Positions 25,325 to 33,553 of a stretch of DNA of 55,539 bases are shown here, piece by piece (the first letter of the stretch is position 1; each line of letters starts with the position of its first letter). The DNA lies in the NCBI GenBank assembly GCA_020832135.1, contig JAFIFG010000116.1, positions 1 to 55,539 on the forward strand, in the 5' to 3' direction. Position numbers and translations under genes: made by a program. This stretch comes from Clostridiaceae bacterium (lineage in GTDB: Bacteria; Bacillota; Clostridia; Peptostreptococcales; Natronincolaceae). The notes under the pieces were generated by a model that worked only from the letters and a program-made list of their open reading frames with translations, searched no databases and was not told the origin of the DNA.

Positions 25325-26329
25325 ATGAATGATAAAGTGATGCTCCGTCATGGAGATGGTGGAAAACATACAAGCTTACTGATTAAGGATATTTTTTATA
25401 AGCATTTTCATAACGACATGTTAGTAAATTCTCTAGATGCCTCTGTATTTGATGGAAATCATGGGAGACTGGCCTTTACAACAGACTCCTTTGTGGTAAA
25501 GCCTCTGGTGTTTCCAGGAGGAAATATTGGTAAATTAGCTGTATGTGGTACTATAAATGATTTGGTTACAGCAGGAGCTAAACCTTTATATTTAAGCTGT
25601 GGGTTTATTATCGAAGAGGGCTTCGATATGGAGCTACTGGAGAAGATTGCAGTCTCCATGAGAGAGACCTGTAGAAGAACGGGAGTGAAAATAATCACAG
25701 GAGATACAAAGGTAGTGGAGAAAGGAGCAGTAGATGGAGTATTCATCAACACCTCCGGAATAGGAGGGCTTCAGGCTAATTATCAATCAAAATCGATTCA
25801 AGAGGGTGATCAAATTATTATCACTGGGGGAATAGGGGAGCATGGAACTACTATAGCGGTGGAACGATATGGAATAAAAGTAGAAGGGAATATAAAAAGT
25901 GATTGTAGGCCATTAAATCATGTCCTTGAAAAGCTGAACCCGTATATAGGAAGTATTAAGTTAATGAAGGACCCCACTAGAGGAGGTTTGGCAACTGCAT
26001 TAAATGAAATCCTAGAGGTATCAGGGAGGGGAATTCAGCTATTAGAAAAGGTTATTCCTATAGCTGGAGAAGTGAAATCTATCAATGAGCTCTTGGGGTT
26101 AGATCCATTATATCATGCCTGTGAGGGTAGGATGATTATCGTAGTTGACACAGAAAAGGCTAAAGAGGTATTAGGGGACATTCGACGATGTGAAGGCTGT
26201 GAAGATGCAGCAATCATTGGTAGCTTTCTTTCTGCTGGTCTACCTTCCAAAGTAGTGATGGAAACAGTTATTGGTGGGAGGAGAATTGTTGGTCCTCTAG
26301 AGGGGGATATGCTCCCACGGATATGCTAG
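25325..26329 (+). CDS. hypE: Hydrogenase expression/formation protein HypE
   Basis: The 334-residue protein starts at ATG 25325 behind GGGGAGGAAG; a shorter-spaced ATG at 25307 overlaps hypD. It has the AIR-synthetase fold with ATP-binding motifs (ITGDTKVVEKG, GGIGEHGTTIAVERYG, MKDPTRGGLATALNE). It ends in PRIC, the C-terminal Cys that receives the carbamoyl group from HypF and is dehydrated to thiocyanate. It is the last gene of the operon, followed by a strong terminator. Confidence 0.95.
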   Translation: MNDKVMLRHGDGGKHTSLLIKDIFYKHFHNDMLVNSLDASVFDGNHGRLAFTTDSFVVKPLVFPGGNIGKLAVCGTINDLVTAGAKPLYLSCGFIIEEGFDMELLEKIAVSMRETCRRTGVKIITGDTKVVEKGAVDGVFINTSGIGGLQANYQSKSIQEGDQIIITGGIGEHGTTIAVERYGIKVEGNIKSDCRPLNHVLEKLNPYIGSIKLMKDPTRGGLATALNEILEVSGRGIQLLEKVIPIAGEVKSINELLGLDPLYHACEGRMIIVVDTEKAKEVLGDIRRCEGCEDAAIIGSFLSAGLPSKVVMETVIGGRRIVGPLEGDMLPRIC

Positions 26330-26341
26330 TAAAAAATAGAG

Positions 26342-26389
26342 AAAGTGTAGAGTATAGGCTATAAAATGCCATAAGACTCTACACTTTTT
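26342..26389 (+). terminator. Terminator of the hydrogenase/hyp operon
   Basis: AAAGTGTAGAGT (26342-26353) pairs with ACTCTACACTTT (26376-26387), with a T-run to 26389. It lies between the convergent hypE and cupin genes and may work in both directions. Confidence 0.85.
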
Positions 26390-26419
26390 GATTTACATAG
26401 GACAAAATTCTTTTAATAC

Positions 26420-26941
26420 TTAGTATCCATGATGTTTTTCAGCATCTGCTTTCGTTCTGTGCAGGGTACCCCGAGGATGCTCTGGAGGTGCATAAATAGA
26501 GTACAGTTTAAGTGGGGTGCAACCTGTATTAATCAGATTATGCCATTTACCAGCGGGGATAAAGATTGCATAATCATCATACACTTCTGCTCTAAAATCC
26601 AACTGATCTTTTCTATCTCCCATCATAACCATTCCCTGGCCTTCTTCAATACGTATAAATTGATCGTGGTCTTCATGAATCTCTAAACCTATGTCGTCCC
26701 CAGATTGAATGCTCATTAAGGTAAGCTGCAGATATTCTCCTGTCCATAAAGCGATACGGTAATAATCGTTTTGCCTAGTAGCTTCTTCAATATTAACCAC
26801 ATAGGGGCAAGGTCCATAATCCTTTAAGTGAATAGGATGTTTAGGGGGATATGGATGATGCATAGGTGGGTGCCCCCAATAAGGGTGTTGATAGGGATTA
26901 TAATTATTATAGGGATGGTATGGGTTATATCTATTATTCAT
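26420..26941 (-). CDS. Cupin-domain protein with Pro/Tyr/His-rich N-terminus
   Basis: The chain has about 173 residues. ATG 26941 is chosen for AAAGGAGTGAAC upstream. Residues 1-40 are low-complexity and rich in Tyr, Pro, His and Asn (YNPYHPYNNYNPYQHPYWGH). Then comes a single cupin barrel (residues about 60-150) with motif 1 EIHEDHDQFIRIEEGQG and motif 2 FIPAGKWHNLINTG, giving a probable His/Glu metal site. Such proteins are found in clostridial spores or as small metal-dependent enzymes. The substrate is unknown. It is a single minus-strand gene convergent with the hydrogenase operon. Confidence 0.82.
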   Translation of the reverse strand: MNNRYNPYHPYNNYNPYQHPYWGHPPMHHPYPPKHPIHLKDYGPCPYVVNIEEATRQNDYYRIALWTGEYLQLTLMSIQSGDDIGLEIHEDHDQFIRIEEGQGMVMMGDRKDQLDFRAEVYDDYAIFIPAGKWHNLINTGCTPLKLYSIYAPPEHPRGTLHRTKADAEKHHGY

Positions 26942-27205
26942 ATTGTTCACTCCTTTCATGTCTTTGCTAATATCATATGCCTTATTTTGGGGATAGGTGT
27001 TTAGATTTGTAAAGGATTAATGAGTATCATCCCCGGAAAAACAGATCCTTTTTATTTCCTATTATAATAATTTCCTGGCATTTTTGAATATGTATGAACT
27101 GACTAATAAAATACCATGCTATATATTACTTAAGCTCTATTGATAGAATATGATATAATAAAAAATGCATCAATAAGAAAATATCAATATTTGAGGGGTA
27201 TGATT

Positions 27206-28606
27206 ATGACAAAAGAGTATTTTTTCTTGTATCTAGTCTACGGCTTAGTCTTTATAGCTATGGGTATATTTGCAAGCTACAAAAAAGATGAAGAGGTAAG
27301 TCATCTGCCTTTGGTAAAATCATTAAAGTATTTAGGTGTTTTTGGAATCACCCATGGTCTTTCTGAGTGGATCACTATGGTGGTAATAGCTGACTTATAT
27401 AGGGATTTTTATGTATACTTTTTTATAATAAAGCAATTTTTAAAGGCGGTTTCCTTTGCATTTTTGATAGGGTTTGGAACCACATTATTACCGAAAGATA
27501 TTAGATATAAAAGTATAATCAATATACTGCCAGTAATTCTACTGGTGGTGTGGTGTAGTGGATTCCTCTTTTTAATGTCTAGACATGGCTTACAGTATCA
27601 TCTTATAAAACCACAATATAATATTATTTTGTTAAGATATTTTATGGGGCTACCAGGGGGACTGATTACTGCCTTTGCATTAGGACTACAGGCTAAACAA
27701 ATGCATAAAAGGAATTTAGGTACAATTGCAAAAAAGTATAATCACTTGGCTTATATTTTTCTTCTTTATGGATTAGTGGATGGGCTAATTGTAAGGGAAA
27801 TGGAATTTTTCCCCGCAAATTTTATTAATAATCAAGTCTTTCTACAATGGCTTGGGTTTCCTATTCAAATTGTGAAAATCATCGTTGGAATTGGTATTAA
27901 TATTTTATTGATTAGAGTAATAGAAACCTTTGGATGGGAACAGAAAGAAAAACTGAAGCAGTTACAGAAGCGTAGGATTACCGATAAAGAAAGAAGGAAA
28001 CTGGGATTGGAAATACATGATAGTATTATTCAAAGCATCTATGCAGCAAATTTGAAATTACAGTGCTTGATTAATAATAATACACAAGAAGAGGCTCATG
28101 AACTATTACAGGAAATAAAAATAGATCTAGGAGACACGATTAGAAAAACTAGAGAGTTTATATCCACTACCTCTTTACAGACTATGGAGTTGCAAGATTT
28201 AAGCAATAATATTGTGAAATTGGTTGAAATATTTAATAACAACCAAGCGATTAAAATTAATGTAGAATCTCAAATGTCTCAATTAAATTTAATGGAATTA
28301 TCTGCTGAAAAATCAAGTCAAATTTATTATATTGTTCAGGAAGCTATTAGTAATGTTATAAAACATTCTAAAGGAAATCATGCTAGGGTTTTAGTAAAAA
28401 CAGAAGATGATTTTTTAAATGTCAAGGTTATAGATGATGGTGTAGGTATTCAACTTGATAGTATAGATAAAAAACAACAGTTTGGTCTTATCTCCATGAA
28501 GGAAAGAGCTAAGGCAGTTGGAGGAATTCTTAGAGTGAAAAATCTTGAAAAGGGAACAGAAGTTGAATTAATAGTACCATGGGAGGGCTCAAATCATGCT
28601 GAATAA
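27206..28606 (+). CDS. NarL-type membrane sensor histidine kinase
   Basis: The kinase has 466 residues. ATG 27206 has GAGGGG about 8 bp upstream. The N-terminal 240 residues form about seven hydrophobic helices (a 7TM-like sensor) with no recognised ligand domain. Then come a coiled coil and HisKA_3 with LGLEIHDSIIQSIYAANLKL (His in IHD), and a HATPase region with VQEAISNVIKHS, DDGVG and FGLISMKERAKAVGG. It overlaps its LuxR-type response regulator by 11 bp. The stimulus is unknown; the downstream FMN_bind lipoprotein is a possible target. Confidence 0.88.
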   Translation: MTKEYFFLYLVYGLVFIAMGIFASYKKDEEVSHLPLVKSLKYLGVFGITHGLSEWITMVVIADLYRDFYVYFFIIKQFLKAVSFAFLIGFGTTLLPKDIRYKSIINILPVILLVVWCSGFLFLMSRHGLQYHLIKPQYNIILLRYFMGLPGGLITAFALGLQAKQMHKRNLGTIAKKYNHLAYIFLLYGLVDGLIVREMEFFPANFINNQVFLQWLGFPIQIVKIIVGIGINILLIRVIETFGWEQKEKLKQLQKRRITDKERRKLGLEIHDSIIQSIYAANLKLQCLINNNTQEEAHELLQEIKIDLGDTIRKTREFISTTSLQTMELQDLSNNIVKLVEIFNNNQAIKINVESQMSQLNLMELSAEKSSQIYYIVQEAISNVIKHSKGNHARVLVKTEDDFLNVKVIDDGVGIQLDSIDKKQQFGLISMKERAKAVGGILRVKNLEKGTEVELIVPWEGSNHAE

Positions 28607-29240
28607 AATTAAAGTATTAATTGTAGATGACCATAGTGTAGTGAGGAAGGGGTTGAAAATGTTTTTAGAGTCGAATCCTTCCTTGGAGGTATGCGGAGAA
28701 GCAGAGGGTTTAGGGGATGCCATAAGGATGACTGTTAAAACTAAGCCCGATGTAATTGTACTGGACTTTAAACTACCGGATGGGGATGGTATTAATGGAA
28801 GTATTACCATAAAAGCTCGTTTTCCAGATGTTAAAATTATTATTTTAACAGCCTATACTCAAAAAGAAATGGTGGTGGGGGCAATTCGAGCTGGCGTTGA
28901 TGCTTATTTACTAAAGGATATAGATAGTGATGAATTAACTAAAACTATCATAGCTGTATATGAGGGAAAATCCGTATTAGATGCTTCTGTTACGGAAGAA
29001 GTGTTTAATACTTTAAAGATTGAAAATGTAAATACAAAGAGCAAATATAACTTAAGTCCACAAGAAACAAAAATTTTAGAGATGATTGCCCTAGGCAAAG
29101 TGAATAAGGAAATTGCAGAAGCCTTAGGGATCTCCGATAAGACGGTTAGGAATTATATAAGTAATATTTTTAAAAAATTGAATGTCTCCAACAGAACAGA
29201 GGCTGCCAGCTATTGGATAAGAAAAACAAATACTCAATAG
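28596..29240 (+). CDS. NarL/LuxR-family response regulator
   Basis: The 214-residue regulator has a receiver domain (VDDHSVVRKGLKMFL; phospho-acceptor Asp in VIVLDFKLPDGDG; K in AYLLKD) followed by a LuxR-type helix-turn-helix (LSPQETKILEMIALGKVNKE, then ALGISDKTVRNYISNIFKKL). It is co-transcribed and translationally coupled with the kinase before it. Targets are not encoded in the protein, but the triplicated lipoprotein gene 126 bp downstream is a natural candidate. Confidence 0.9.
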   Translation: MLNKIKVLIVDDHSVVRKGLKMFLESNPSLEVCGEAEGLGDAIRMTVKTKPDVIVLDFKLPDGDGINGSITIKARFPDVKIIILTAYTQKEMVVGAIRAGVDAYLLKDIDSDELTKTIIAVYEGKSVLDASVTEEVFNTLKIENVNTKSKYNLSPQETKILEMIALGKVNKEIAEALGISDKTVRNYISNIFKKLNVSNRTEAASYWIRKTNTQ

Positions 29241-29366
29241 GGACAAATGTACCTATCCCTAAGGACTTATTACACTGTTTAAACCTTCTCTGTAGCATGA
29301 TAAGTTATTAATATAACAAAGTTTTACCAAATGCTAACAGACCATAATAACAGAGGGGGACTTAGA

Positions 29367-30632
29367 ATGAAAAAAGTTTTATTAACGGCATCAGCATTAG
29401 TTTTAGCAAGTGGATTAGCTTTAACTGGATGTACAGCCACTGAAGAATTAGTAACAGCTCAAGAGGATGTAATAGGAGAAGATATAGTAGAAGAAACTAC
29501 TACTATATATGAAGAAAGTGAAATGGAAGGCTATGAAGATGGAAGATATAGAGGAATCTATGGAGACGGTGGAGAACAACAGGTAAGTGTTCAGTTTGAT
29601 TTAGAGGACAACGTTATCAGCAATGTAAGTTTTAGACATTTGTATTACTCAGGAACCGACTATCGTAAATTAGAAGAGGGAGAAGCATTATATCCAATCC
29701 TACAACAGCATGAGCAAATTGCAGAGTATTTAGAAGGAAAACCAGTATCAGCAATCTATGACCTTTATACTCCAGGAGATTTCATAGAAGATATGGATGG
29801 ATTTACAGGAGCCAGTATCAGAGGAAGCAAAATCTTTTCTGCCATCAAGGATGGTTTAAATAGAGGACTATATTCACCAGCAGGTGATTTCAGCAGGACT
29901 ATTGGAGAATATGAAGATGGAAGGTACAGAGGGATCTACGGAGATGGTGGAGAGCAACAGGTAAGTGTTCAGTTTGACTTAGAGGACAATGCTATCAGCA
30001 ATGTAAGTTTTAGACATTTGTATTACTCAGGAATCGACTATCGTAAATTAGAAGAGGGAGAAGCATTATATCCAATCCTACAACAGCATGAGCAAATTAT
30101 AGAGTATTTAGAAGGAAAACCATTATCAGCAATCTTTGACCTTCACACACCTGGAGATTTTATTGAAGATATGGATGGATTTACAGGAGCCAGTATTAGA
30201 GGAAACAAAGTATTCTCTGGAATTAAGGATGGTTTAAACAGAGGGCTTTATTCACCAGCAGGTGATTTTAGCAGAACTATTGGAGAGTATGAAGATGGAA
30301 GATATAGAGGAATCTACGAAGATGGTGGAGAGCAACAGGTAAGTATCCAATTTAATGTAGAAGGTAACAGAATCAGCAATATACGTTTTAGACATTTATA
30401 CTATTCAGGAACTGATTATCGTAAGTTAGAAGAAGGAGAAGTGTTGTATCCAATCCTACAACAGCATGAGCAAATTATAGAGTATTTAGAAGGAAAACCA
30501 TTATCAGCAATCTTTGACCTTCACACACCTGGAGATTTTATTGAAGATATTGATACCTTCACGGGGGCTACTATTAGAGGAAATAAGGTATTCTCCTCAA
30601 TTGTGGATGGTTTAAACAGAGGACTTTACTAG
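29367..30632 (+). CDS. Lipoprotein with three near-identical FMN_bind-like repeats
   Basis: The 421-residue protein starts at ATG 29367 after GAGGGGGA. A lipoprotein signal ends in ALTGC (Cys22), so the chain is membrane-anchored outside. After an acidic linker, three tandem repeats of exactly 126 residues (378 bp) begin at about 29532, 29910 and 30288. Each opens YEDGRYRGIYGDGGEQQV and ends near DGFTGASIRG...DGLNRGLYS. The last part fits FMN_bind domains, where Thr in an SGAT-like motif carries FMN. Repeats 1 and 2 read TGAS and only repeat 3 reads TGAT. Near-identity at DNA level shows recent duplication. Extracytoplasmic electron transfer is inferred. Confidence 0.8.
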   Translation: MKKVLLTASALVLASGLALTGCTATEELVTAQEDVIGEDIVEETTTIYEESEMEGYEDGRYRGIYGDGGEQQVSVQFDLEDNVISNVSFRHLYYSGTDYRKLEEGEALYPILQQHEQIAEYLEGKPVSAIYDLYTPGDFIEDMDGFTGASIRGSKIFSAIKDGLNRGLYSPAGDFSRTIGEYEDGRYRGIYGDGGEQQVSVQFDLEDNAISNVSFRHLYYSGIDYRKLEEGEALYPILQQHEQIIEYLEGKPLSAIFDLHTPGDFIEDMDGFTGASIRGNKVFSGIKDGLNRGLYSPAGDFSRTIGEYEDGRYRGIYEDGGEQQVSIQFNVEGNRISNIRFRHLYYSGTDYRKLEEGEVLYPILQQHEQIIEYLEGKPLSAIFDLHTPGDFIEDIDTFTGATIRGNKVFSSIVDGLNRGLY

Positions 30633-30680
30633 TTGTTCATAGAAAGATAATCATTAGCGATATAATAAGTGTATTTAAAT

Positions 30681-30712
30681 CTTCTCCCTTAAACTAATAA
30701 GGGGGAAGATTC
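30681..30712 (+). terminator. Terminator of the FMN_bind lipoprotein gene
   Basis: CTTCTCCCTTA pairs with TAAGGGGGAAG with one mismatch, followed by ATTCATTTATT. Confidence 0.65.
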
Positions 30713-30756
30713 ATTTATTCTGCGAAATAATATGGCTTTTCTATAAAAACCTAATA

Positions 30757-30796
30757 TGAAAACGCCCTTAGGATATATCCTTAAAGGGAGTTTTAA
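30757..30796 (-). terminator. Terminator of the split permease operon
   Basis: AAAAC-CCCTT and AAGGG-GTTTT form a stem around 30758-30795 with A/T runs at both ends, just behind the minus-strand ferredoxin-permease gene. Confidence 0.65.
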
Positions 30797-30807
30797 ACAT
30801 AATAATT

Positions 30808-31542
30808 TTAATTAGAAGAAACACCTTTTCTATTAAATGAAATAGCCTTAGTAGGACATTTTTCTATTGTTTTCATTATGGTAGACTGAGTAGAAACATC
30901 TAGGGCTGTAGCTTTAACCCTTGCTTTTTTCTGGTTCATTTCAAAAATCTTGGGAAGCATCTTTACACAAATACTACAACCAACACAATAATTTTCATTA
31001 ATAGATAATCCCTCTGGATTTGAAGCTTTCATTTGAGGAAGATCTTCTTTTTTTATTAAAATACCCATAATATAGGCCATGATGTAGATCGAAATAACTG
31101 TTAATACCCAACGTATAGCCATAAATTTAGGACCTAAAAATCTTGCTTCGTTGGCTAGCATAGGTACTTTAATAACCGCCCATGCACTTAATATAACTAC
31201 AATATTGACAATGCTAGCTCCCTTGGATAAAAGCATTTTACAAATAGGAAAAGCAGCATAGATTGGACCTGCAGATAAACTACCTAAAGCCACTGAAAAT
31301 CCTATTCCTTTCAGGCCAGACCTTTCCCCAAGATGCTTCATAATAGCTTCTTTAGAAATCCATATTTCTATCAGTACTGTTAGCATAAAGATAACTGGCA
31401 TTACCATCAGCATTTCAAGTAAGTAGTGTCTTGTATTTTGTAGGGCTTGAATAAAGTGTCCTTTAGAAAATACAAAAGTAAAAAAATATAGTGTTATGGC
31501 GACAGAAATAAGTTTATATTTTTTTATGAATTGAAATAACAT
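30808..31542 (-). CDS. Permease half with C-terminal ferredoxin domain
   Basis: The 244-residue protein has an N-terminal region of about five membrane helices of the ArsP/DUF318-type permease family (EMLMVMPVIFMLTVLIEIWI; GSLSAGPIYAAFPICK, residues 40-150). A cytoplasmic ferredoxin-like tail (from about 185) has Cys in NYCVGCSICVKMLP and EKCPTKAI, enough for one [4Fe-4S] cluster. It overlaps the upstream permease gene by one base, so the two halves likely form one transporter. The Fe-S tail suggests redox control or electron coupling. The substrate is unknown; arsenicals or other metal-like compounds are typical for relatives. Confidence 0.8.
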   Translation of the reverse strand: MLFQFIKKYKLISVAITLYFFTFVFSKGHFIQALQNTRHYLLEMLMVMPVIFMLTVLIEIWISKEAIMKHLGERSGLKGIGFSVALGSLSAGPIYAAFPICKMLLSKGASIVNIVVILSAWAVIKVPMLANEARFLGPKFMAIRWVLTVISIYIMAYIMGILIKKEDLPQMKASNPEGLSINENYCVGCSICVKMLPKIFEMNQKKARVKATALDVSTQSTIMKTIEKCPTKAISFNRKGVSSN

Positions 31543-32024
31543 TACATCAAACCTCCCATAATAAAAGCTACCAGTAGGGCTAAAACAAAACTTAATGCAC
31601 TACGTATTAGTGTAAATTTAAAACCGAATTCCTTTGCTTCTAGAGGAAATGTCTTTATCCCCACCATCGTAAGAGTTGTTAGAAAAGCAACAGATGGCAC
31701 TAGGTGAGTCCCTCCATCAATTAGTGATCCAACCAGAGGAAAAGCTACAAAGGCTGGGATTAAAGTTACACACCCTATTAAAGCAGCAAATAACGTACCG
31801 GTAAGGGGATTAACTTTACTAAGCATTTCAGCAATCGTGGTTGGAGTTAAAAAACTTAATCCAAGACCAATAAGAAAAATAATAGCAATGATATCCGGAA
31901 GCATACCTTGCATCATACCCTTGGCTTTGTGTGTTGCTTCTTTTGTTTGTCTTCTTCTTTTAAAATAAGAATAGATTATTAGTGGTAGCGAGATACCCCA
32001 CATTGACAGTGTAACAATATCCAT
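31542..32024 (-). CDS. Permease half (ArsP/DUF318-like)
   Basis: The 160-residue integral membrane protein has about four helices. It has family segments such as FLIGLGLSFLTPTTIAEML, LTGTLFAALIGCVTLIP and AFPLVGSLIDGGTHLVPSVA. The start is ATG 32024 after AAAGGGTGAT. It is the first gene of a two-gene operon with the ferredoxin-permease and is transcribed away from the Crp/Fnr-type regulator. The 89-bp gap contains the operator at 32081-32098. Together the two subunits probably replace a single long permease. Confidence 0.78.
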   Translation of the reverse strand: MDIVTLSMWGISLPLIIYSYFKRRRQTKEATHKAKGMMQGMLPDIIAIIFLIGLGLSFLTPTTIAEMLSKVNPLTGTLFAALIGCVTLIPAFVAFPLVGSLIDGGTHLVPSVAFLTTLTMVGIKTFPLEAKEFGFKFTLIRSALSFVLALLVAFIMGGLM

Positions 32025-32080
32025 AAAATCACCCTTTCAAATAAGATATAAAAAATTATATAATAGAATTAAATAAAAAG

Positions 32081-32098
32081 GTGTTACCAATGTAACAC
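32081..32098. promoter_or_regulatory. Crp/Fnr-type operator between divergent genes
   Basis: GTGTTAC-CAAT-GTAACAC is a perfect 7-bp inverted repeat with a 4-bp centre, the shape of Crp/Fnr-family sites. It lies 15 bp before the regulator start codon and downstream of a TATAAT-like box (about 32059), so it probably represses the regulator gene and may act on the divergent permease promoter. Confidence 0.7.
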
Positions 32099-32113
32099 AA
32101 AAGGAGATTTAGA

Positions 32114-32782
32114 ATGAAATTCTTGAATAATATTGAAAAGTGTGCCCTCCTCAGTAAGCTTCCCTATGAATTACTCCAAAATTATTTTGCTCAAAAATTA
32201 TTAAAAGTCAGTGCTTATAAAAAAGGAGAGATTATACATTTTGATGGTGACCAATGTAGGTGTCTAGAAGTAATCCTTAAAGGGAAGGTAGTTATTGAAA
32301 GAATTGATGAAAATGGTGATTTGTTTACAATTGTAGAGCTCTATACCGATAATATTTTGGGTGGAAATCTTGTGTTTTCTACAAATCCCTTTTACCCAAT
32401 GACTATTTCTGCACGAACAGACGTTGAAATACTGGAGATAGAAAAAGAAACACTCTTTGAGCTTTGTTGTAATAATAGAGAATTTCTCTATTCATTTCTC
32501 CAACTTATCTCTGGAAACACATTGATTTTGGGAGATAAGATTAAACATTATGCTAATCGTTCAATACGAGATAGTATTTGTGCTTATTTAAGACAAGAAT
32601 ATCACTTGCAGAACACATTTGAAATAAGACTTAATACCACGAAAAAAGCTTTAGCAGAAAGGATAGGAACTCAAAGGACTTCCCTATCTAGAGAGTTACA
32701 AAAAATGAAAAAGGAAGGTCTCATAAGCTATGATGCTTCCAGTATTACTATTATAGATAAGAGGATTATTAATGATGGATGA
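32114..32782 (+). CDS. Crp/Fnr-family transcription regulator
   Basis: The 222-residue protein has an N-terminal cyclic-nucleotide-like beta-roll (residues 20-125, GDQCRCLEVILKGKVVIERI), a dimer helix, and a C-terminal winged helix (TKKALAERIGTQRTSLSREL). Cys10, Cys48 and Cys50 are present, but the N-terminal Cys set of FNR is not, so an oxygen-sensing cluster like E. coli FNR is unlikely. Cys48/Cys50 could sense thiol or metal stress. The start is ATG 32114 after AAAGGAG. It very likely controls itself and the divergent permease operon through the palindrome between them. Confidence 0.88.
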   Translation: MKFLNNIEKCALLSKLPYELLQNYFAQKLLKVSAYKKGEIIHFDGDQCRCLEVILKGKVVIERIDENGDLFTIVELYTDNILGGNLVFSTNPFYPMTISARTDVEILEIEKETLFELCCNNREFLYSFLQLISGNTLILGDKIKHYANRSIRDSICAYLRQEYHLQNTFEIRLNTTKKALAERIGTQRTSLSRELQKMKKEGLISYDASSITIIDKRIINDG

Positions 32783-32807
32783 CTTTTCTTGATTTTTTCA
32801 ATCATAT

Positions 32808-32840
32808 TTGTCACCAAATTGCCACAAAAGTGTTATAAAA
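32808..32840 (+). promoter_or_regulatory. Three 11-bp direct repeats upstream of an OmpR-type regulator
   Basis: TTGTCACCAAA, TTGCCACAAAA and GTGTTATAAAA follow each other in 11-bp steps, the last overlapping a -10-like TATAAAAT. The motif recurs at 34966 before the gene that follows the two-component pair, which suggests autoregulation and a shared regulon. Confidence 0.6.
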
Positions 32841-32875
32841 TAAGCTTAACTACAATCGTAAAGGGTGAAAAGCTA

Positions 32876-33553
32876 ATGGTGGGAACCAATATTCTATTAA
32901 TAGAGGATGAAGAAAAGCTAAGAAAATTAATTGTTGCTTACTTGAAAAGAGAAATGGTACATGTTTACGAAGCAAGGGATGGAAAAGAAGCGCTATCCCT
33001 ATGGGAGGAAAGGGATTATCATTTAGTTATTTTAGATATTATGCTACCGGAATATGATGGTTGGACTATTTGTAAAAGAATCCGTGAAAACAGCAATGTG
33101 CCCATCATTTTACTGACTGCTAGAAGTGAAGAAGAGGACAAGCTTTTTGGCTTTCAGTTAGGGGCTGATGATTATGTTACAAAGCCTTTTAGTGCGAAGG
33201 AGCTTATGGCTAGAGCGAGGGCATTATTAAAGAGAAGTGCACAAAACTTATCTGCAGAGCTATTGAAAATAGATGATCTTATCATCGACAAAAAAGCTCA
33301 TCAAGTTTATCTAAAGGATGCACTGCTGCAATTAACACCTAAGGAATATGATCTTTTATTATTTTTTGTACACAACAAAGAACAGGCTTTATCCCGAGAA
33401 ATTATTCTAGATGGTGTATGGGGCTATGATTATTATGGAGATTTAAGAACCGTTGATACCCATGTTAAACGTCTTCGACAAAAACTTTCAAAAATGGGTG
33501 AACAAATCAAAACCGTTCGTGGTATAGGGTATCGTTTTGAGGTAAAAAAATGA
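32876..33553 (+). CDS. OmpR-family response regulator
   Basis: The 225-residue regulator starts at ATG 32876 after AAAGGGTG; the frame is open further upstream but runs through the promoter repeats. The receiver domain has acidic pocket EDEEK, phospho-acceptor Asp in VILDIMLPEYDG and Lys in DYVTKPFSAKE. The winged helix follows (LTPKEYDLLLFFVHNKEQ; VDTHVKRLRQKL). It overlaps its kinase gene by 4 bp. It probably binds the 11-bp repeats found upstream of itself and of 35042. Confidence 0.92.
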   Translation: MVGTNILLIEDEEKLRKLIVAYLKREMVHVYEARDGKEALSLWEERDYHLVILDIMLPEYDGWTICKRIRENSNVPIILLTARSEEEDKLFGFQLGADDYVTKPFSAKELMARARALLKRSAQNLSAELLKIDDLIIDKKAHQVYLKDALLQLTPKEYDLLLFFVHNKEQALSREIILDGVWGYDYYGDLRTVDTHVKRLRQKLSKMGEQIKTVRGIGYRFEVKK

